Shown here: positions 7,378-17,900 of the stretch, piece after piece | Position numbering within the stretch: the stretch's first letter is position 1 | Layout: the number at the start of each line of letters is the position of its first letter | NCBI GenBank assembly: GCA_013286595.1 | Contig: JABDFI010000013.1 | Coordinates: 1-42,028 of the forward strand | Length of the DNA stretch: 42,028 nucleotides | From: Chlamydiota bacterium | GTDB taxonomy: Bacteria > Chlamydiota > Chlamydiia > Chlamydiales > Rhabdochlamydiaceae | Direction: 5' to 3' | Program-made: the position numbers and the translations under genes | The notes under the pieces: model-generated | Seen by the model: only the letters and a program-made list of their open reading frames with translations | Database searches by the model: none | Told to the model about the DNA's origin: nothing

Positions 7378-8479
7378 TAATAGGTGTAAACGAAGGTGGT
7401 GCAGGAAGAGGACTATTTGGAGTGGTGGCATTGACAAGGAATACACCTTTGTTACTATTGTCAAAATCGAGCAGAAAGGGGACGTTGGAGATATTCCAAA
7501 TGAAATAGCCAGGAAAATTTACAGGAGTTGAAACGGTATTGTTGTGTAAGGTTAAACATGCCGGCGTGAGATCGTTGAGAAAGGCGATTCCTCCTGCTGG
7601 TAAGGAGTCAGCTGTCATGACAATCTGATTGTCTGTGACAACGGCTGTTTGTTTACCCGTTGACATTTGCGTATAAAAAAGGATGCCGACAGCAGAGCCA
7701 GATGGATTTGCTGTGAATGAAAAGGAATTTTCGGCGATAAAATACTCGTTGTCCCCAGTGCATCTAGTGATGAAGATCCCCATATTGAGACTGCCTGAAC
7801 TAGTGCCTCCAAATACGTTCTGGGTGATTGTAATGATTCCGTTGGCAGATTGAATAAAGTGAATTCCTTGATTTTGGGTGTTATCAGTACCTAGAATCGA
7901 ACACTGTTGAACTGTGAAAACATCTAGTTGAGGGCAGTTGAGAACGCTAATTCCAAGTCCCGTATGTGAAAGAAGTAAAACATTGTGCGAGATGGTTGCC
8001 TGCGAGATCCCATCTGCTGCGATGCCAAGAGGTCCAAATTGACGCGTATCAGGAGAGATAATAAAGCCGGATACTTGGTTGTTGTTAGACAAGTTGATGA
8101 CAGCATCTCCTTGAGTGTTTGTCAGAACCGGTAGAGAGCAATTTTGAGGGCAGAGTTGAAAGGCCTCTAAAGTTGTGCTGAGTAGCCGCTGGTTGGGCTT
8201 AAGTGAAAACGGTTGTCCCATGCTAGGAGCATGGTCTTGTGCATCGTAAGGGGAATCTCCTGGAAAGACATAAATAAGATCACAATCTCCAGCTGTGGCA
8301 ATGGCAATTTGAAGATTACTAAATGGGTTGTTATAACTGCCGTCTCCTGTTAAAGGATTGGCGTTGTTGACAAACCATATAGTTCTATCTGCAGGACATA
8401 CAGCGCAAGCCGAAAAGCATGTATCGGCAAAAAGAAGTAAGAGTACTAATTGCCTTACTATACATCTTATTAGGAACAT
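7313..8479 (-). CDS. Exported right-handed parallel beta-helix protein, C-terminus altered by element insertion
   Basis: 388 residues. An N-terminal hydrophobic signal peptide (about residues 1-24, VLLLLFADTCFSACA) precedes a Thr/Asn/Gly-rich region. It opens with NPLTGDGSYNNPFSNLQIAI, which is typical of pectin-lyase-like beta-helix folds, and continues with repeated short strands (VSGFII, ATISHNVLL, ITITQNVF). Surface adhesin or carbohydrate-interacting proteins use this fold; a specific role is not visible. The start has GAGG 5-6 nt upstream. It begins 21 nt after the M16 protease stop, so it is in that operon. Removing the 158-bp element and one TAATA restores an ending ...FTPITLTTDCQ with a stop at 7192-7194. 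Confidence 0.75.
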   Translation of the reverse strand: MFLIRCIVRQLVLLLLFADTCFSACAVCPADRTIWFVNNANPLTGDGSYNNPFSNLQIAIATAGDCDLIYVFPGDSPYDAQDHAPSMGQPFSLKPNQRLLSTTLEAFQLCPQNCSLPVLTNTQGDAVINLSNNNQVSGFIISPDTRQFGPLGIAADGISQATISHNVLLLSHTGLGISVLNCPQLDVFTVQQCSILGTDNTQNQGIHFIQSANGIITITQNVFGGTSSGSLNMGIFITRCTGDNEYFIAENSFSFTANPSGSAVGILFYTQMSTGKQTAVVTDNQIVMTADSLPAGGIAFLNDLTPACLTLHNNTVSTPVNFPGYFIWNISNVPFLLDFDNSNKGVFLVNATTPNSPLPAPPSFTPINPTCPLSSLRRVSETGKMQDS

Positions 8480-8500
8480 TGACCCTCTTGCGGGTTAGGA

Positions 8501-11500
8501 TTATTTCACGCTCACAAATGTTCCTAAGTTATGAACATCAGCTTTGGAGATCTGCTCATAGCGAAAGTCATGTTCTGGGGGCAATACTCCTTCGACAAGC
8601 ACTGCTAAGCGTCGTCCATTACTTCGAGAGAGCAATTGGTGTGACATCTCGCAAAATTCTGTATACTCGAGTTTTTTTAGGCTGGCAATCCTCTTTTGAA
8701 TCCAGTTGAAATCGTCATATTCAAAGGCAAGTTTATCGAGTAGTAATGCCATGAGGGGCATTTTTTCTGGGGGCATTTCCAATAAGGTGATGACATTGGC
8801 TCGAAGGCTTTCAAAGCGTTCTGGGGTGATTTTTTCTGATAAATTTTTATCGTAATCTTCTAGGAATAATTCAAAACGAGCGAGTAGATCGGGAGCGGAG
8901 TGTGTGCTTGATTGAACAGCAAAAAATTGTAGGAGCTGTTGCTGTTCTTCAGAATTCCAAGCTTTTGCAATGTAACCCGTTTGCTGCTTAGTTCTAAGGG
9001 TGTCAAAAAACTCGTGTTGAAGACCTGTACCTAGAATTTGTTGTATCCCTCGTCGTTCAAAGGAAAAAGCCCCTTCTTGAAGCATGAGAAGGACACCGTT
9101 ACCTTGTCGTTCTGTAGTGTGTACAATTTTGGCAGGACCTCGTGTGTCTGATAGCAAGAGCACTTTATTTTTTTGATGCTTGCTTACGGGATAAGGACGA
9201 GCATGAAGGGTTTCCTTGAGTGTGGAACAGAGGGCGGAGGCTTCAGCTTGATCGATATTTCCGTAGAGAATGGCTTGGGTGTAAAAAGTTTCAAAGAGTT
9301 GTGAAGAGAACCGTTGGAATTCTTCATAGGTGAGCCTTTTAATGGCTTGAGCTTTTTCCTCTTTAGACGGCATGTTATAGACTACGCTATCGAGCTCATT
9401 CATGGCTTGTTTGACTGGCAATTCTTTAGCTGCATTGTCATAGTCTTCAGCTAAGGAGATTTGATAGATTTCAAATTCCTCTTTAGTGCAGGCGACGTGG
9501 TTGAATTTATTGACGATATGCGTTGTGAGAGAAGGGGCCATCTCACTAAAACCTTGGAGCATGAGCTTCAGATTGAGTTTGTCGGTTTGAAGTGAGGCAT
9601 CGAGACCTGCTTTAGAAGCAGATGAGAGAGTAGGAGAAAGCTGTTCATTGAGAGCGCGCACATACAAGGCAAGCAGGGCTTGTGAATGCGCGGAATGATC
9701 AACAAGAGGGGATTTAAACGTGAAGATGAAGGCCACCTCTGGCACTTTATAACGGGTATCTTGAATGTAGTAGATCTTAGCAGAATCATCCGATTGTAGA
9801 AGGAGGGGATGCGTTGTATCATGCACAGGAGATCCAAGGGGTTCCAAAGCGACATGGGTGGGAATATAAGGGTTGGGTTCGGGGAGTTGAATGTTGACGT
9901 TGAGATCGGCGTTATTCCAGGCCACCAAAGATTCTGGTGCTATTTTCTTGATGGTATACTCAGCATTCATCCACTTTTCTCTTCGATCTGTGACAACATC
10001 CACTTTTGCAGGATCGGCCATCAAGGAATACACACAGGTATCAGGTTTGAGCGTATCGATGAATGCTGCAGTAGATACAGGATCAAATTGGGAAGGAATG
10101 TTGGTTTTTTCAGGGAAAGTAGATAAGGATTCATATGGCATCGATTCTGTAATCCGGATAATGCTTTCAAAGGCGTCATCTCGCGATTGATACTGATAAT
10201 TGAGTTGAGCGATAGTTTGCATCTCCTCGAATAAATGAACTGGAAATTCTTCTTCTTTGAGACGAGCAATCGCTTGGAAGACGTAATAGATGGCTTGATC
10301 AATCTGTGTTACCCCGTGATCAGTCAAGGCGATGTTGATCGTAAAGAGCATCGTGTTTTTATTGAAACGATCACATTCAGCATGTAGACCTTCAGCCAGT
10401 TGCTCTTTTTTCATGAGTTGAATGAGGCTGTTTTCTCCTTCCTGATTGAAGGTATAAGCGATAAGGTCGGGGACTTTTTTATCGATGTCTTGAGCAAATG
10501 AAGCGGGAATTTCCCATGTCAAAGAAAGCTGTTTAATTTCTTTGACGGGTTTAATGTACATCATGTGACCGCGCTGCATGGAAGAGGTGAGTTCAGAAGG
10601 GAGTGCTTGAGGAGTTACAGAGAAGCTGCGCACCTGAGAAAACCGAGTGATGACCTCCTTGCGTAATTCATCTAGGGGAAGGGGAGATACAAGCGCTAAA
10701 TGCATGCGATTGGCGCTATAATGCTTCTCATACCAGGTTTTGAGAGCTGATTGGGGGATTCCGGAAAGGGTTTTCGCATTTCCAGTAGAAAAGCTGCAGT
10801 TGGGGTGGTTGGGATTTCCCGTTTCTTTAAAGATCATGTACTGGCGCCAGCCATCGTGTTCGATATTTTTTGCATGCTCTTGATCTACAGCATGCAGTTC
10901 TCGGTTGATGCAGCTCATCGAAAGAAGAGGATCGATGAAAAAATGGGAAAAGCGATCAAAGGCTGCAGAGAAATCGGGATTATTGATCGAAAACATGTAA
11001 ACAGTGCGATCTGAGGCTGTATAGGCATTGACTTTTCCACCGTGATCAAAAATAAATTGCATGTACTCAAATTCTTTGGGATAGGTTGCTGTGCCCATGA
11101 ACAACATGTGTTCGAGAAAATGCGCCATGCCAGGATATTCCTTGGGATCATCCCAAGCTCCGCATTCTACAGCTATTCCTGCAGCAGATTGGTCGGCGCC
11201 TGGATCGGAGATTAAATAAGCTTGCAAGCCGTTGTTTAAGATCAATTTTTCCGTTTTTCGTTCTTCAAGAGCAGGGGTGAGGACAGGAATTGTGTTTTTA
11301 TCGGCGATGATTTGGTAAGGGGATTCTTTTTTTTCCGCATGAGCTAAAGTTAGGGAAAATAAAGTAAGGGAGAAAATGAGGTGTTTTTTAAAGGTCAGAG
11401 GCAATTGCAAAACTCCCCGACCCAGAAAAATCGATGATTTTGAGTCAGTTTGCCGGCCGCTTAAGGGGCCGCGGCCCCATCCCCGAGAACATACTCCAAG

Positions 11501-11584
11501 CGAGTAGGGCTCGGGGATGGGGTGGCAAAATGGCTCAAAAGGGCGATTTTGCTGTGGCGGGGAGTTTTGCAATTGCCTCGTCAT
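8501..11584 (-). CDS. ptr: M16 (insulinase/pitrilysin-type) zinc protease with 62-residue inserted N-terminus
   Basis: 1027 residues as read from ATG 11584, against about 960 for E. coli protease III. The inverted zinc motif HxxEH is at residues 155-159 (HFLEH), with a downstream glutamate region (RELHAVDQEHAKN). The four M16 half-domains are accounted for by length. The family degrades peptides in the periplasm. A 182-bp element plus a 4-bp duplication sits just after ATGAC, inserting codons 3-64 in frame. Without it the protein would begin MTFKKHLIFSLTLFSLTLAH, a textbook signal peptide, after AAGGAG. The signal peptide now starts near residue 64, so export may be impaired or may use an internal TTG/CTG start. 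It lies 12 bp downstream of plsB, the same order as CT806-CT807 from memory. Confidence 0.9.
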   Translation of the reverse strand: MTRQLQNSPPQQNRPFEPFCHPIPEPYSLGVCSRGWGRGPLSGRQTDSKSSIFLGRGVLQLPLTFKKHLIFSLTLFSLTLAHAEKKESPYQIIADKNTIPVLTPALEERKTEKLILNNGLQAYLISDPGADQSAAGIAVECGAWDDPKEYPGMAHFLEHMLFMGTATYPKEFEYMQFIFDHGGKVNAYTASDRTVYMFSINNPDFSAAFDRFSHFFIDPLLSMSCINRELHAVDQEHAKNIEHDGWRQYMIFKETGNPNHPNCSFSTGNAKTLSGIPQSALKTWYEKHYSANRMHLALVSPLPLDELRKEVITRFSQVRSFSVTPQALPSELTSSMQRGHMMYIKPVKEIKQLSLTWEIPASFAQDIDKKVPDLIAYTFNQEGENSLIQLMKKEQLAEGLHAECDRFNKNTMLFTINIALTDHGVTQIDQAIYYVFQAIARLKEEEFPVHLFEEMQTIAQLNYQYQSRDDAFESIIRITESMPYESLSTFPEKTNIPSQFDPVSTAAFIDTLKPDTCVYSLMADPAKVDVVTDRREKWMNAEYTIKKIAPESLVAWNNADLNVNIQLPEPNPYIPTHVALEPLGSPVHDTTHPLLLQSDDSAKIYYIQDTRYKVPEVAFIFTFKSPLVDHSAHSQALLALYVRALNEQLSPTLSSASKAGLDASLQTDKLNLKLMLQGFSEMAPSLTTHIVNKFNHVACTKEEFEIYQISLAEDYDNAAKELPVKQAMNELDSVVYNMPSKEEKAQAIKRLTYEEFQRFSSQLFETFYTQAILYGNIDQAEASALCSTLKETLHARPYPVSKHQKNKVLLLSDTRGPAKIVHTTERQGNGVLLMLQEGAFSFERRGIQQILGTGLQHEFFDTLRTKQQTGYIAKAWNSEEQQQLLQFFAVQSSTHSAPDLLARFELFLEDYDKNLSEKITPERFESLRANVITLLEMPPEKMPLMALLLDKLAFEYDDFNWIQKRIASLKKLEYTEFCEMSHQLLSRSNGRRLAVLVEGVLPPEHDFRYEQISKADVHNLGTFVSVK
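11398..11579. mobile_element. 182-bp inverted-repeat MITE-like element with GTCA target duplication, inside the M16 protease gene
   Basis: Perfect 21-bp terminal repeats (GAGGCAATTGCAAAACTCCC... and its complement) enclose imperfectly paired arms and a GC-rich core. GTCA flanks both sides (11394-11397 and 11580-11583). Element plus one GTCA is 186 bp, exactly 62 codons, with no stop in the minus-strand protease frame. A decayed half copy lies at 4613-4666. Confidence 0.92.
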
Positions 11585-11596
11585 CTTGTTTCTCCT

Positions 11597-12610
11597 TTAG
11601 AGTGTGTCATAATGGGTGCGCACTAAATTCCAAATGAAGGAGGCTCGTGCTTGTCTACGCTCATGTTTGTCCTTGATATCACATCCCGGAAAATGTTCCA
11701 TATCAATTTCGGGTCCAAAGCTCAAATGAATGTTACCGCGTTTAGCCAATCGCGCTTCCCCTAATTCCACTTGAATGGTTTGCGGGGGAGGCAATAGCTC
11801 AAATGTTTTTAAACTTAAGGGATAAAAATGAGTGGGATGTCCTGCACGAGAAGCCATGAGATAAAACATTTCAATGCTCTGTGAATCAAAGGGGGCAACT
11901 TCGACAATCCCCTCAGCATTGGGGCGATCGCGACCTCCACTGGGAGCGACATAGATTATCTTTCCACCTTCGCTGAGCAATTCACTCATGAGTTCCATGG
12001 TGCGTTTATTGTGCAGCTGCTTTTTAAGTTTGAGTTCCGGTGGATGATCGATGTAACGCTTAGAATAGATGCACAAGAGATTTCTTCCCATGCTAAATGG
12101 AACAGCAAGAGGATCTGTCACGACGCGATCACCTGCGACGAAAATCATCTGCTCTGCTAAGTCGGGGTGACTATTTTCAAGCAGAATGCTAATTGCTTGA
12201 GGATCAGCTTCCGTCTGATGATTGGCAAACAAGATGACATTATTTCCTCGCTTTAAGGTGTCTGTAATGGGTTTAATGTAGTGGGTTCCCTGTACAGAAG
12301 ACTTATGCGAATTGATGAGAGGTTTTAAGATATCAAGACCAAACTGGTAGTAATCAAAAGGGTGTCTAAGCCGGTGATGATAGGGTTCAAAAACATACGG
12401 TTCTATGCATTGATCTCTCACGAGTTTTAAGTACTGCTCAAAGAGAGCAGCATAAGGAACAATGGAGAGGTTAGCATCTGTTAAAGCTTGCTGAAAACCC
12501 GTATAAAATTGCTGCAAATTCTGCGCGTACTTGGCAGGGATTGTGCCTTCTTGACAATAGTGATCCAGCTGCTCTAAAAAAGTGTGATTAGGCGTCGAGT
12601 TTTTTTCCAT
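11597..12610 (-). CDS. plsB: Glycerol-3-phosphate acyltransferase (plastid/chlamydial type)
   Basis: 337 residues. It transfers a fatty acyl group to sn-glycerol-3-phosphate, the first step of phospholipid synthesis. The catalytic block NHQTEADPQAI (about residues 176-186) is the NHx4D motif. VVTDPLAVPFSMGRNLLCIYSKR and YVAPSGGRDRP correspond to later blocks that bind glycerol-3-phosphate. Length and sequence fit the soluble plant-chloroplast-like enzyme known in Chlamydia (CT807) rather than the long E. coli PlsB. Its start overlaps the end of the RNase G gene by 23 bp, and M16 follows 12 bp after its stop. Confidence 0.9.
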   Translation of the reverse strand: MEKNSTPNHTFLEQLDHYCQEGTIPAKYAQNLQQFYTGFQQALTDANLSIVPYAALFEQYLKLVRDQCIEPYVFEPYHHRLRHPFDYYQFGLDILKPLINSHKSSVQGTHYIKPITDTLKRGNNVILFANHQTEADPQAISILLENSHPDLAEQMIFVAGDRVVTDPLAVPFSMGRNLLCIYSKRYIDHPPELKLKKQLHNKRTMELMSELLSEGGKIIYVAPSGGRDRPNAEGIVEVAPFDSQSIEMFYLMASRAGHPTHFYPLSLKTFELLPPPQTIQVELGEARLAKRGNIHLSFGPEIDMEHFPGCDIKDKHERRQARASFIWNLVRTHYDTL

Positions 12611-14129
12611 TGATCATCGAGTAAAATTGGAATTCATTAAGGTGAAGGGTGTCGTCGACTTTGAATTTCAATTCGGCGTTCATTTTTTCTGCGAGTTTCA
12701 AAAGATAAGCGCGATCAGTATGACTGAGAAAATGATGGAGTTCTGGGTGGGAAACGAGCTCTAACCCAAATTGCTGCTGTTGTTGGATCAACTTTTTAAA
12801 GGAACGTTCGATCTCGATCGACATGCTCTCATGTGTTTTGATCATCCCGCTTCCACTGCAATAAGGACAATGGGTGAAAATGGTTTGTGTTAGGGATTCT
12901 CTACTGCGCTGCCGCGTCATTTCAACTAATCCAAATTCACTCATCCCTAAGATGGTGCATTTTGCGGAATCCTCTTTCATGGACTCTTTTAAGCGATCTA
13001 GCACCCGTCGTTGGTTTTTACGTGAACGCATGTCGATGAAGTCGCAAATCACCAAGCCACCTACGTTGCGAATCCTCAGCTGGCGTGCAATTTCATCAGC
13101 AGCTTCGAGATTGATGTGCACAAGGGCTTCCTCGACATTGGAAGGGCTTTGTTGGGTGCTGCGTCCCGAGTTGACATCGATGGTGTACATCGCCTCTGTT
13201 TTATCGAAGAAGAGATACCCACCTGAAGGAAGCCAAATTTTGCGTCGTAAGGCGCGGTCGATTTCTCGCTCCACATTGAATCGCTCAAACATGGGAACCT
13301 TATCGCGATAGAAATCGATTTTGATGGGGTGCTCATTTTCGTAGTTGGCGTAAATCCGTTTACAGCGTTGATACGTCGTATAATCATCCACGAGAATCCG
13401 ATCGTATTTTTTATCGACACTGAGCAAAACGGCTCGTTTGATGAGATCTGATTCTTCATAGAGACACGTCGGCTTAGTTGCCTTATGGAAATTATCGATC
13501 GTATGTTGCCATGTCTTTAGCAGTTCATTTGCCTCAGCAATGAGCATTTCGGGGGTGGCATTGGTACTCGCGGTACGGCAAATGAGCCCCATGTCTTTAG
13601 GCATCTCAAATGCCCGCAATAACTTTTTTAAGCGATCTCTTGAGCTTGGATCTTCAATTTTACGTGAAACACCTCGGTGGGGTGTATTGGGTAGTAAGAC
13701 GAGGTAACGTCCAGGTATGGTGATATTGGACGTTAGGCGAGCTCCTTTAGTGCCAATGGGTTCTTTAACAACCTGAACCAGGACGGCTTGGTCATTTTTC
13801 AACAATTTAGCAATGTCCGTTTCTTTTTTTTGCTTGGCTTTTGAGGTGGCGATATCTTGGTCCCAATCGAAATCCATTTCGAACATCTCTTGGAATTTTT
13901 GCGTGTTTTCTAAGATATCCGAGATGTGGATGAAGCCATTTTCTCCCTCATTAATATCGATAAAAGCTGATTGGATATTATGAAGGATATTGGTCACTCG
14001 ACCGCGATAAATATTCCCCGCTAATTGGCGATTTTTTTTTCTTTCGACGATGAGATCCTGAAGGACTCCATTTTTTAAAACGGCGTAACGGATCTCTTTC
14101 GATTCAACATTGAGTAAAATTTCTTGCAT
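12588..14129 (-). CDS. rng: Ribonuclease G/E family endoribonuclease
   Basis: 513 residues, RNase G size. An N-terminal S1 RNA-binding domain (about residues 38-125, GNIYRGRVTNILHNIQSAFIDI) is followed by the catalytic RNase E/G core. Metal-binding aspartates sit in YTIDVNSGRST and VICDFIDMRSRKNQRR. The Zn-link CPYCSGSG follows. It processes rRNA and mRNA 5' ends in the cytoplasm. It is first in the rng-plsB-ptr run (CT808-CT806 order). There is no C-terminal degradosome scaffold. Confidence 0.92.
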   Translation of the reverse strand: MQEILLNVESKEIRYAVLKNGVLQDLIVERKKNRQLAGNIYRGRVTNILHNIQSAFIDINEGENGFIHISDILENTQKFQEMFEMDFDWDQDIATSKAKQKKETDIAKLLKNDQAVLVQVVKEPIGTKGARLTSNITIPGRYLVLLPNTPHRGVSRKIEDPSSRDRLKKLLRAFEMPKDMGLICRTASTNATPEMLIAEANELLKTWQHTIDNFHKATKPTCLYEESDLIKRAVLLSVDKKYDRILVDDYTTYQRCKRIYANYENEHPIKIDFYRDKVPMFERFNVEREIDRALRRKIWLPSGGYLFFDKTEAMYTIDVNSGRSTQQSPSNVEEALVHINLEAADEIARQLRIRNVGGLVICDFIDMRSRKNQRRVLDRLKESMKEDSAKCTILGMSEFGLVEMTRQRSRESLTQTIFTHCPYCSGSGMIKTHESMSIEIERSFKKLIQQQQQFGLELVSHPELHHFLSHTDRAYLLKLAEKMNAELKFKVDDTLHLNEFQFYSMINGKKLDA

Positions 14130-14917
14130 GAAGCCCCGTTTTCATTTGACCAGATTCAAGACGATAAGCCTTTGAATAGTGGTTAGAGCTTCTCCAATCA
14201 ACCAATCAAGCCTCATAGAAAAAAGAGGGCTAATAGTGCGGTATGATAGTGAAAAGCCCCGCTAGTTTTCGAAAGGTAGAGCTTATGTCATTTCAAGTTC
14301 TTTTTCCATAAAAAAGTAACAATCTGCTTGTGGCGGTTGGGTATTCATTTCCATGCCCCACCATCTATTGGGCAAGGATACGGGCAGGGGCATGGAAATG
14401 AGTTATTTAACGGTTAAATCGGACAACATGGATACTGAACAGACAGAGTGCATGGTAGTTTTGTGGTGACAAGAAACATGATTAACGGGATAGGCATGAT
14501 ACGCTTGATAAATAATTTTCGCCGCAGAGCGGCGTGCGGCTCCGCCGCATTTTCTTCTTCCATCATGCGTATCATGCCTATCCCATTAATCATGTTTTTT
14601 TTGCTTAAAGTAATAACCTTCTAGTCAATGAGTTATGCTAAGTTAACAGCAACAGAAGCCATCATAGAGCAAACCAAGATTTTAACTGATTTTGCGCCGA
14701 TTCGGCGCGAAATTAGTTCAAACTTCAGGTCTAAATCGAAACATCTTACAAATCATTGACAATAAACTACTTACATATTAGCAATATATAATTATTTAAA
14801 TTTTATCGAAATATATAATTTTAAAAATTTTATTATTATTTTATTTTATTTTGTATTATTTAATTTAATTTAATAATTTGATAAAATAATTGGTATTAAC
14901 GATTTATAAAAAGGTAA
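14130..14917. other. 788-bp intergenic region: leader side, palindromes, then AT-rich stretch
   Basis: No gene or tRNA seen. Contents in order: about 200 bp that must hold the rng promoter; an inverted repeat with 14-bp arms (CATTTCCATGCCCC, 14346-14359 and 14387-14400); a copy of the 120-bp palindromic family with its tail (14476-14648); a short GCGCCGA-T-TCGGCGC palindrome near 14690-14705; and about 170 bp of nearly pure A/T up to the glycogen-fusion gene. Confidence 0.7.
14476..14648. repeat. Palindromic repeat, 120-bp core plus 53-bp right tail (copy 2)
   Basis: The core 14476-14595 begins ACATGATTAACGGGATAGG and ends with the complement, 28 of the first 29 bp pairing. The centre is GC-rich (CGCCGCAGAGCGGCG...). 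The identical-length core recurs at 29685-29804. The tail to 14648 matches 85-156. No open reading frame of note. Confidence 0.85.
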
Positions 14918-17900
14918 ATGGCAATGTTCCCGAGTGATCCTAAAACACTAAAATTGCAACCGCTGACTTTAGCGCCCTTAGAAGGCGTCACGCCTTTAAG
15001 CAGTCTTAGGCAGCCTATTCTTCAAAAGAGTAAGGAAGAAGATTCTTCCGATGATATGGACATCAGTCTTCCTAGAGACCCTTTACCTTCCTTGTCAGAT
15101 GTGCTTAACGAATCAGGAAAGGAAACAGGGGCGTTAGATGAAAATGAAGTCCTTAGGCTGAGACTTGAGTATGAAAATGGCATGGATGTTACTTCTGTGG
15201 CAATCTATGTAGAATTGGATGAGTTGCATGATTTATGCAGCAAGATGGACAGATTGCACGATGGATTAAAAAAGTTTAGTTCAGGTCACCTCTCAATAAC
15301 CCAGTTACAAGTAGTTTTTTCACGACTACCCTTAGAGATGGAAACGCTCTTAGGCAACCTTGTTAGGCAAAGTTATAAGGAGCTGGATTTAGGGGGTCCT
15401 GAGTTTGGAAAAAGAGCACTTCAAGCAGCACCAGAACTATTACTTCACATTCGGACTCGTGAAAGTGAGGTGTCAATTGATCTCACTATTTGTCAAATCC
15501 TTCGATCTTTCGAAAAGAAGGCTGTATTATTTTACCTCTGTGAAATCGTGTATCAACATTATCGAAAGCATGGGAATGAAGAAAGTCTGAAACAACTCAA
15601 AGCATTGCTCGGAGATCAACAATGGGAAGCCTATAAGCTCTTTGTAGAAAAGCATCCAGGGACCTTTACATCTACTTCTGATGAAGGCTATTTGAGAGCA
15701 AAAGATAGGAATCGCTCCTTATTTCAGTCATTTTTATCGGAAAAGAAATCCTTTTATTTAGATAAAAGTGTTTATGTTGAACTAGCGCGGCTGAACGTTG
15801 TGACGCGCATTTCAGAGGAACAGTGGGAAGAGGTGTTTAAGGAATTTCCTTCCATTAACGTTCCTGAAACGGTCGCTTCTCCTTCGGGCATGATCCAATT
15901 TGCTTCGAGTGTTTATCGAACAAACCTCGCACAACAAAGAAGATTGTCTTTCTTAACATTACCTACTAACTCCTCTCTTCCGACGGAAGTGATTCCAATG
16001 GCTATACCTCAAAGGTTATCAGAGGCTATACAACGCTGTTTTGACGTATTGGTAGCGATTCAAACTCCAGCATCTGCGCATAGTTCTCTTAAGGAAGAGG
16101 GGATAGAAAAACGGAAACAGGGAGTATTTACTGTGCCCCGCTATCTCCCTAGAAAAGTGTTAAGAATCGTAGAAAAACCCCAGTTAATAGAACCATCTCC
16201 GTATTCACCTGAAGCGTGGCATGCTATTGTAGAGACTGTGATTCATGCCGAAGGATTGGCTATTGATGTACCAGCTATCTTCAAGATTCCACAAGAAGAG
16301 CGAATGGGTAAAGACCTACCTCCAAGCTACGTGACAATGAGCACAGGAGCTGTTGATCCTATACCTTTCAACTTTGCGTTTTTGCAATTGTCTAAACGCG
16401 TTCAGCAGCGCTTAGCCAATGATCTGTGTCGTTTGATTCAATTGACTGGCTATGAGGTGAATCTGAAAACCCTACAGATTCATGAAGGGAGAATTGTTTT
16501 ACCTCCTCAATTCATTGTGCCAGCTAATCGAGTTCACAGTGCAAAAGGTGTATTGAAAACATTACTGGAAAGCTCAAATTTTGGCCACGAAGACCTTCCC
16601 GTTTTATTGCGCGCAGCCTCGTTAAGCTTAGAGGAAATGGAGGAAGAAGCATTTGAAACCTCTGATCTGCATTCTTTACGTCGCTTCTTCACCATTGTGC
16701 GCGGAACTAAACCGTTTGTTGAGAAGCAAGAAGCATTTCTAGAATTAAGAAGAGGGATGCAAGATCAACTTGTCACGTTCTTAATGTCTAGTAGTCGAGA
16801 GGAGATAATACGAGACAAATGGCTGAAACAACTGACTAGCAATCCCACACTTATCAATCGCCTAACCTCTAAAGATGGAATGGATATGCTGGATCAATGG
16901 GAAGTAAGATTTGGTCTTATCGAGGCATTGGAGACTTTACGTCTTGTTAAGCGCGTGTTATTGCAAATGGATCAACCCAATCCTGCTGTGATGCATATGT
17001 TGATGTTGACCTTGCGAGAAACCATGATGGGAGCCCATCTGTTAGTTCTCATTGCAAAAGAAAGCATGGGAAAAGAGACCTCTTTGAATCTGTCGCAACT
17101 AGCTAATGCTTTTGAAGGACAAAATCGCAAGCAAACATTAGACACGATCGATCGCTATTGTGATCTGCTCAGAGAAATTAAAAGGGGCTTATCTCGAAAA
17201 TCTATGGAGGTAAGACTTTATGCACAAGCTGCTCAGCGATTTGAAGATTTACCTCTTCTGCCCGTTCCAAAAGGCAGTCTCAGAATAGAGGGATTATCAT
17301 CTTCTCCGCCTCCTCTTCGCGTGTTAATCGTCTCCTACGAGATTGCTAAATTAGGCCTAAAATACGGAGGACTTGGAGAAGCTGTTTATGGTGCCGCGAA
17401 AGGCTTAAGTGAAAAAGGGTACCACGTCATACTTCTATCGCCCCTATTTACCGGCCTTCCGCCTACAACGCTTTCCAAAATTGCTCAGGGGCAAACAATC
17501 CCGTCGCAGTTGTATTGGGGAGGCGAAAGACAGTCTATTGTTCTTCATCGGATCGTTGAAGAAGGAATGGATCTATTGTATGCCGAGGAAGGCGCTCCTT
17601 TAGGTGGGGCTGTGCGTGGGTATTTTGATGTGCGCTCGTCACGAGAAATGTATTCAGATGGTAGATTAGCCAAGCCGGGCCGTCCATGGCATGGACTAAA
17701 AGAAAGGATGATGTATTACAGCAGTCTGGTTGCAGGACACTTAGAATTAGCCTCTGCTCAAAAGATAGAGTATGACGCCATCGTAGTCAATGATTGGCAT
17801 GCAGCTCATGCTATTGAGAAATTGGCTACTGCTAGAAAATCGCGATGGGTAAGCGGAAAACTTCCCGCTACGGTATTTGTCATTCATAACAATAGTTATG

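Noticed and set aside
11434-11637. Plus-strand 67-codon ORF through the 182-bp element
   Set aside because: It lies almost wholly within the mobile palindrome, antisense to the protease, without a start signal.
14346-14400. Inverted repeat CATTTCCATGCCCC as a fifth mobile element
   Set aside because: Only 55 bp, no target duplication and no second copy in the window; it may be a plain hairpin.
14130-14475. Possible tRNA or small RNA in the gap after rng
   Set aside because: No cloverleaf or T-loop GTTCGA-type signature in the right context; only a short inverted repeat was evident.
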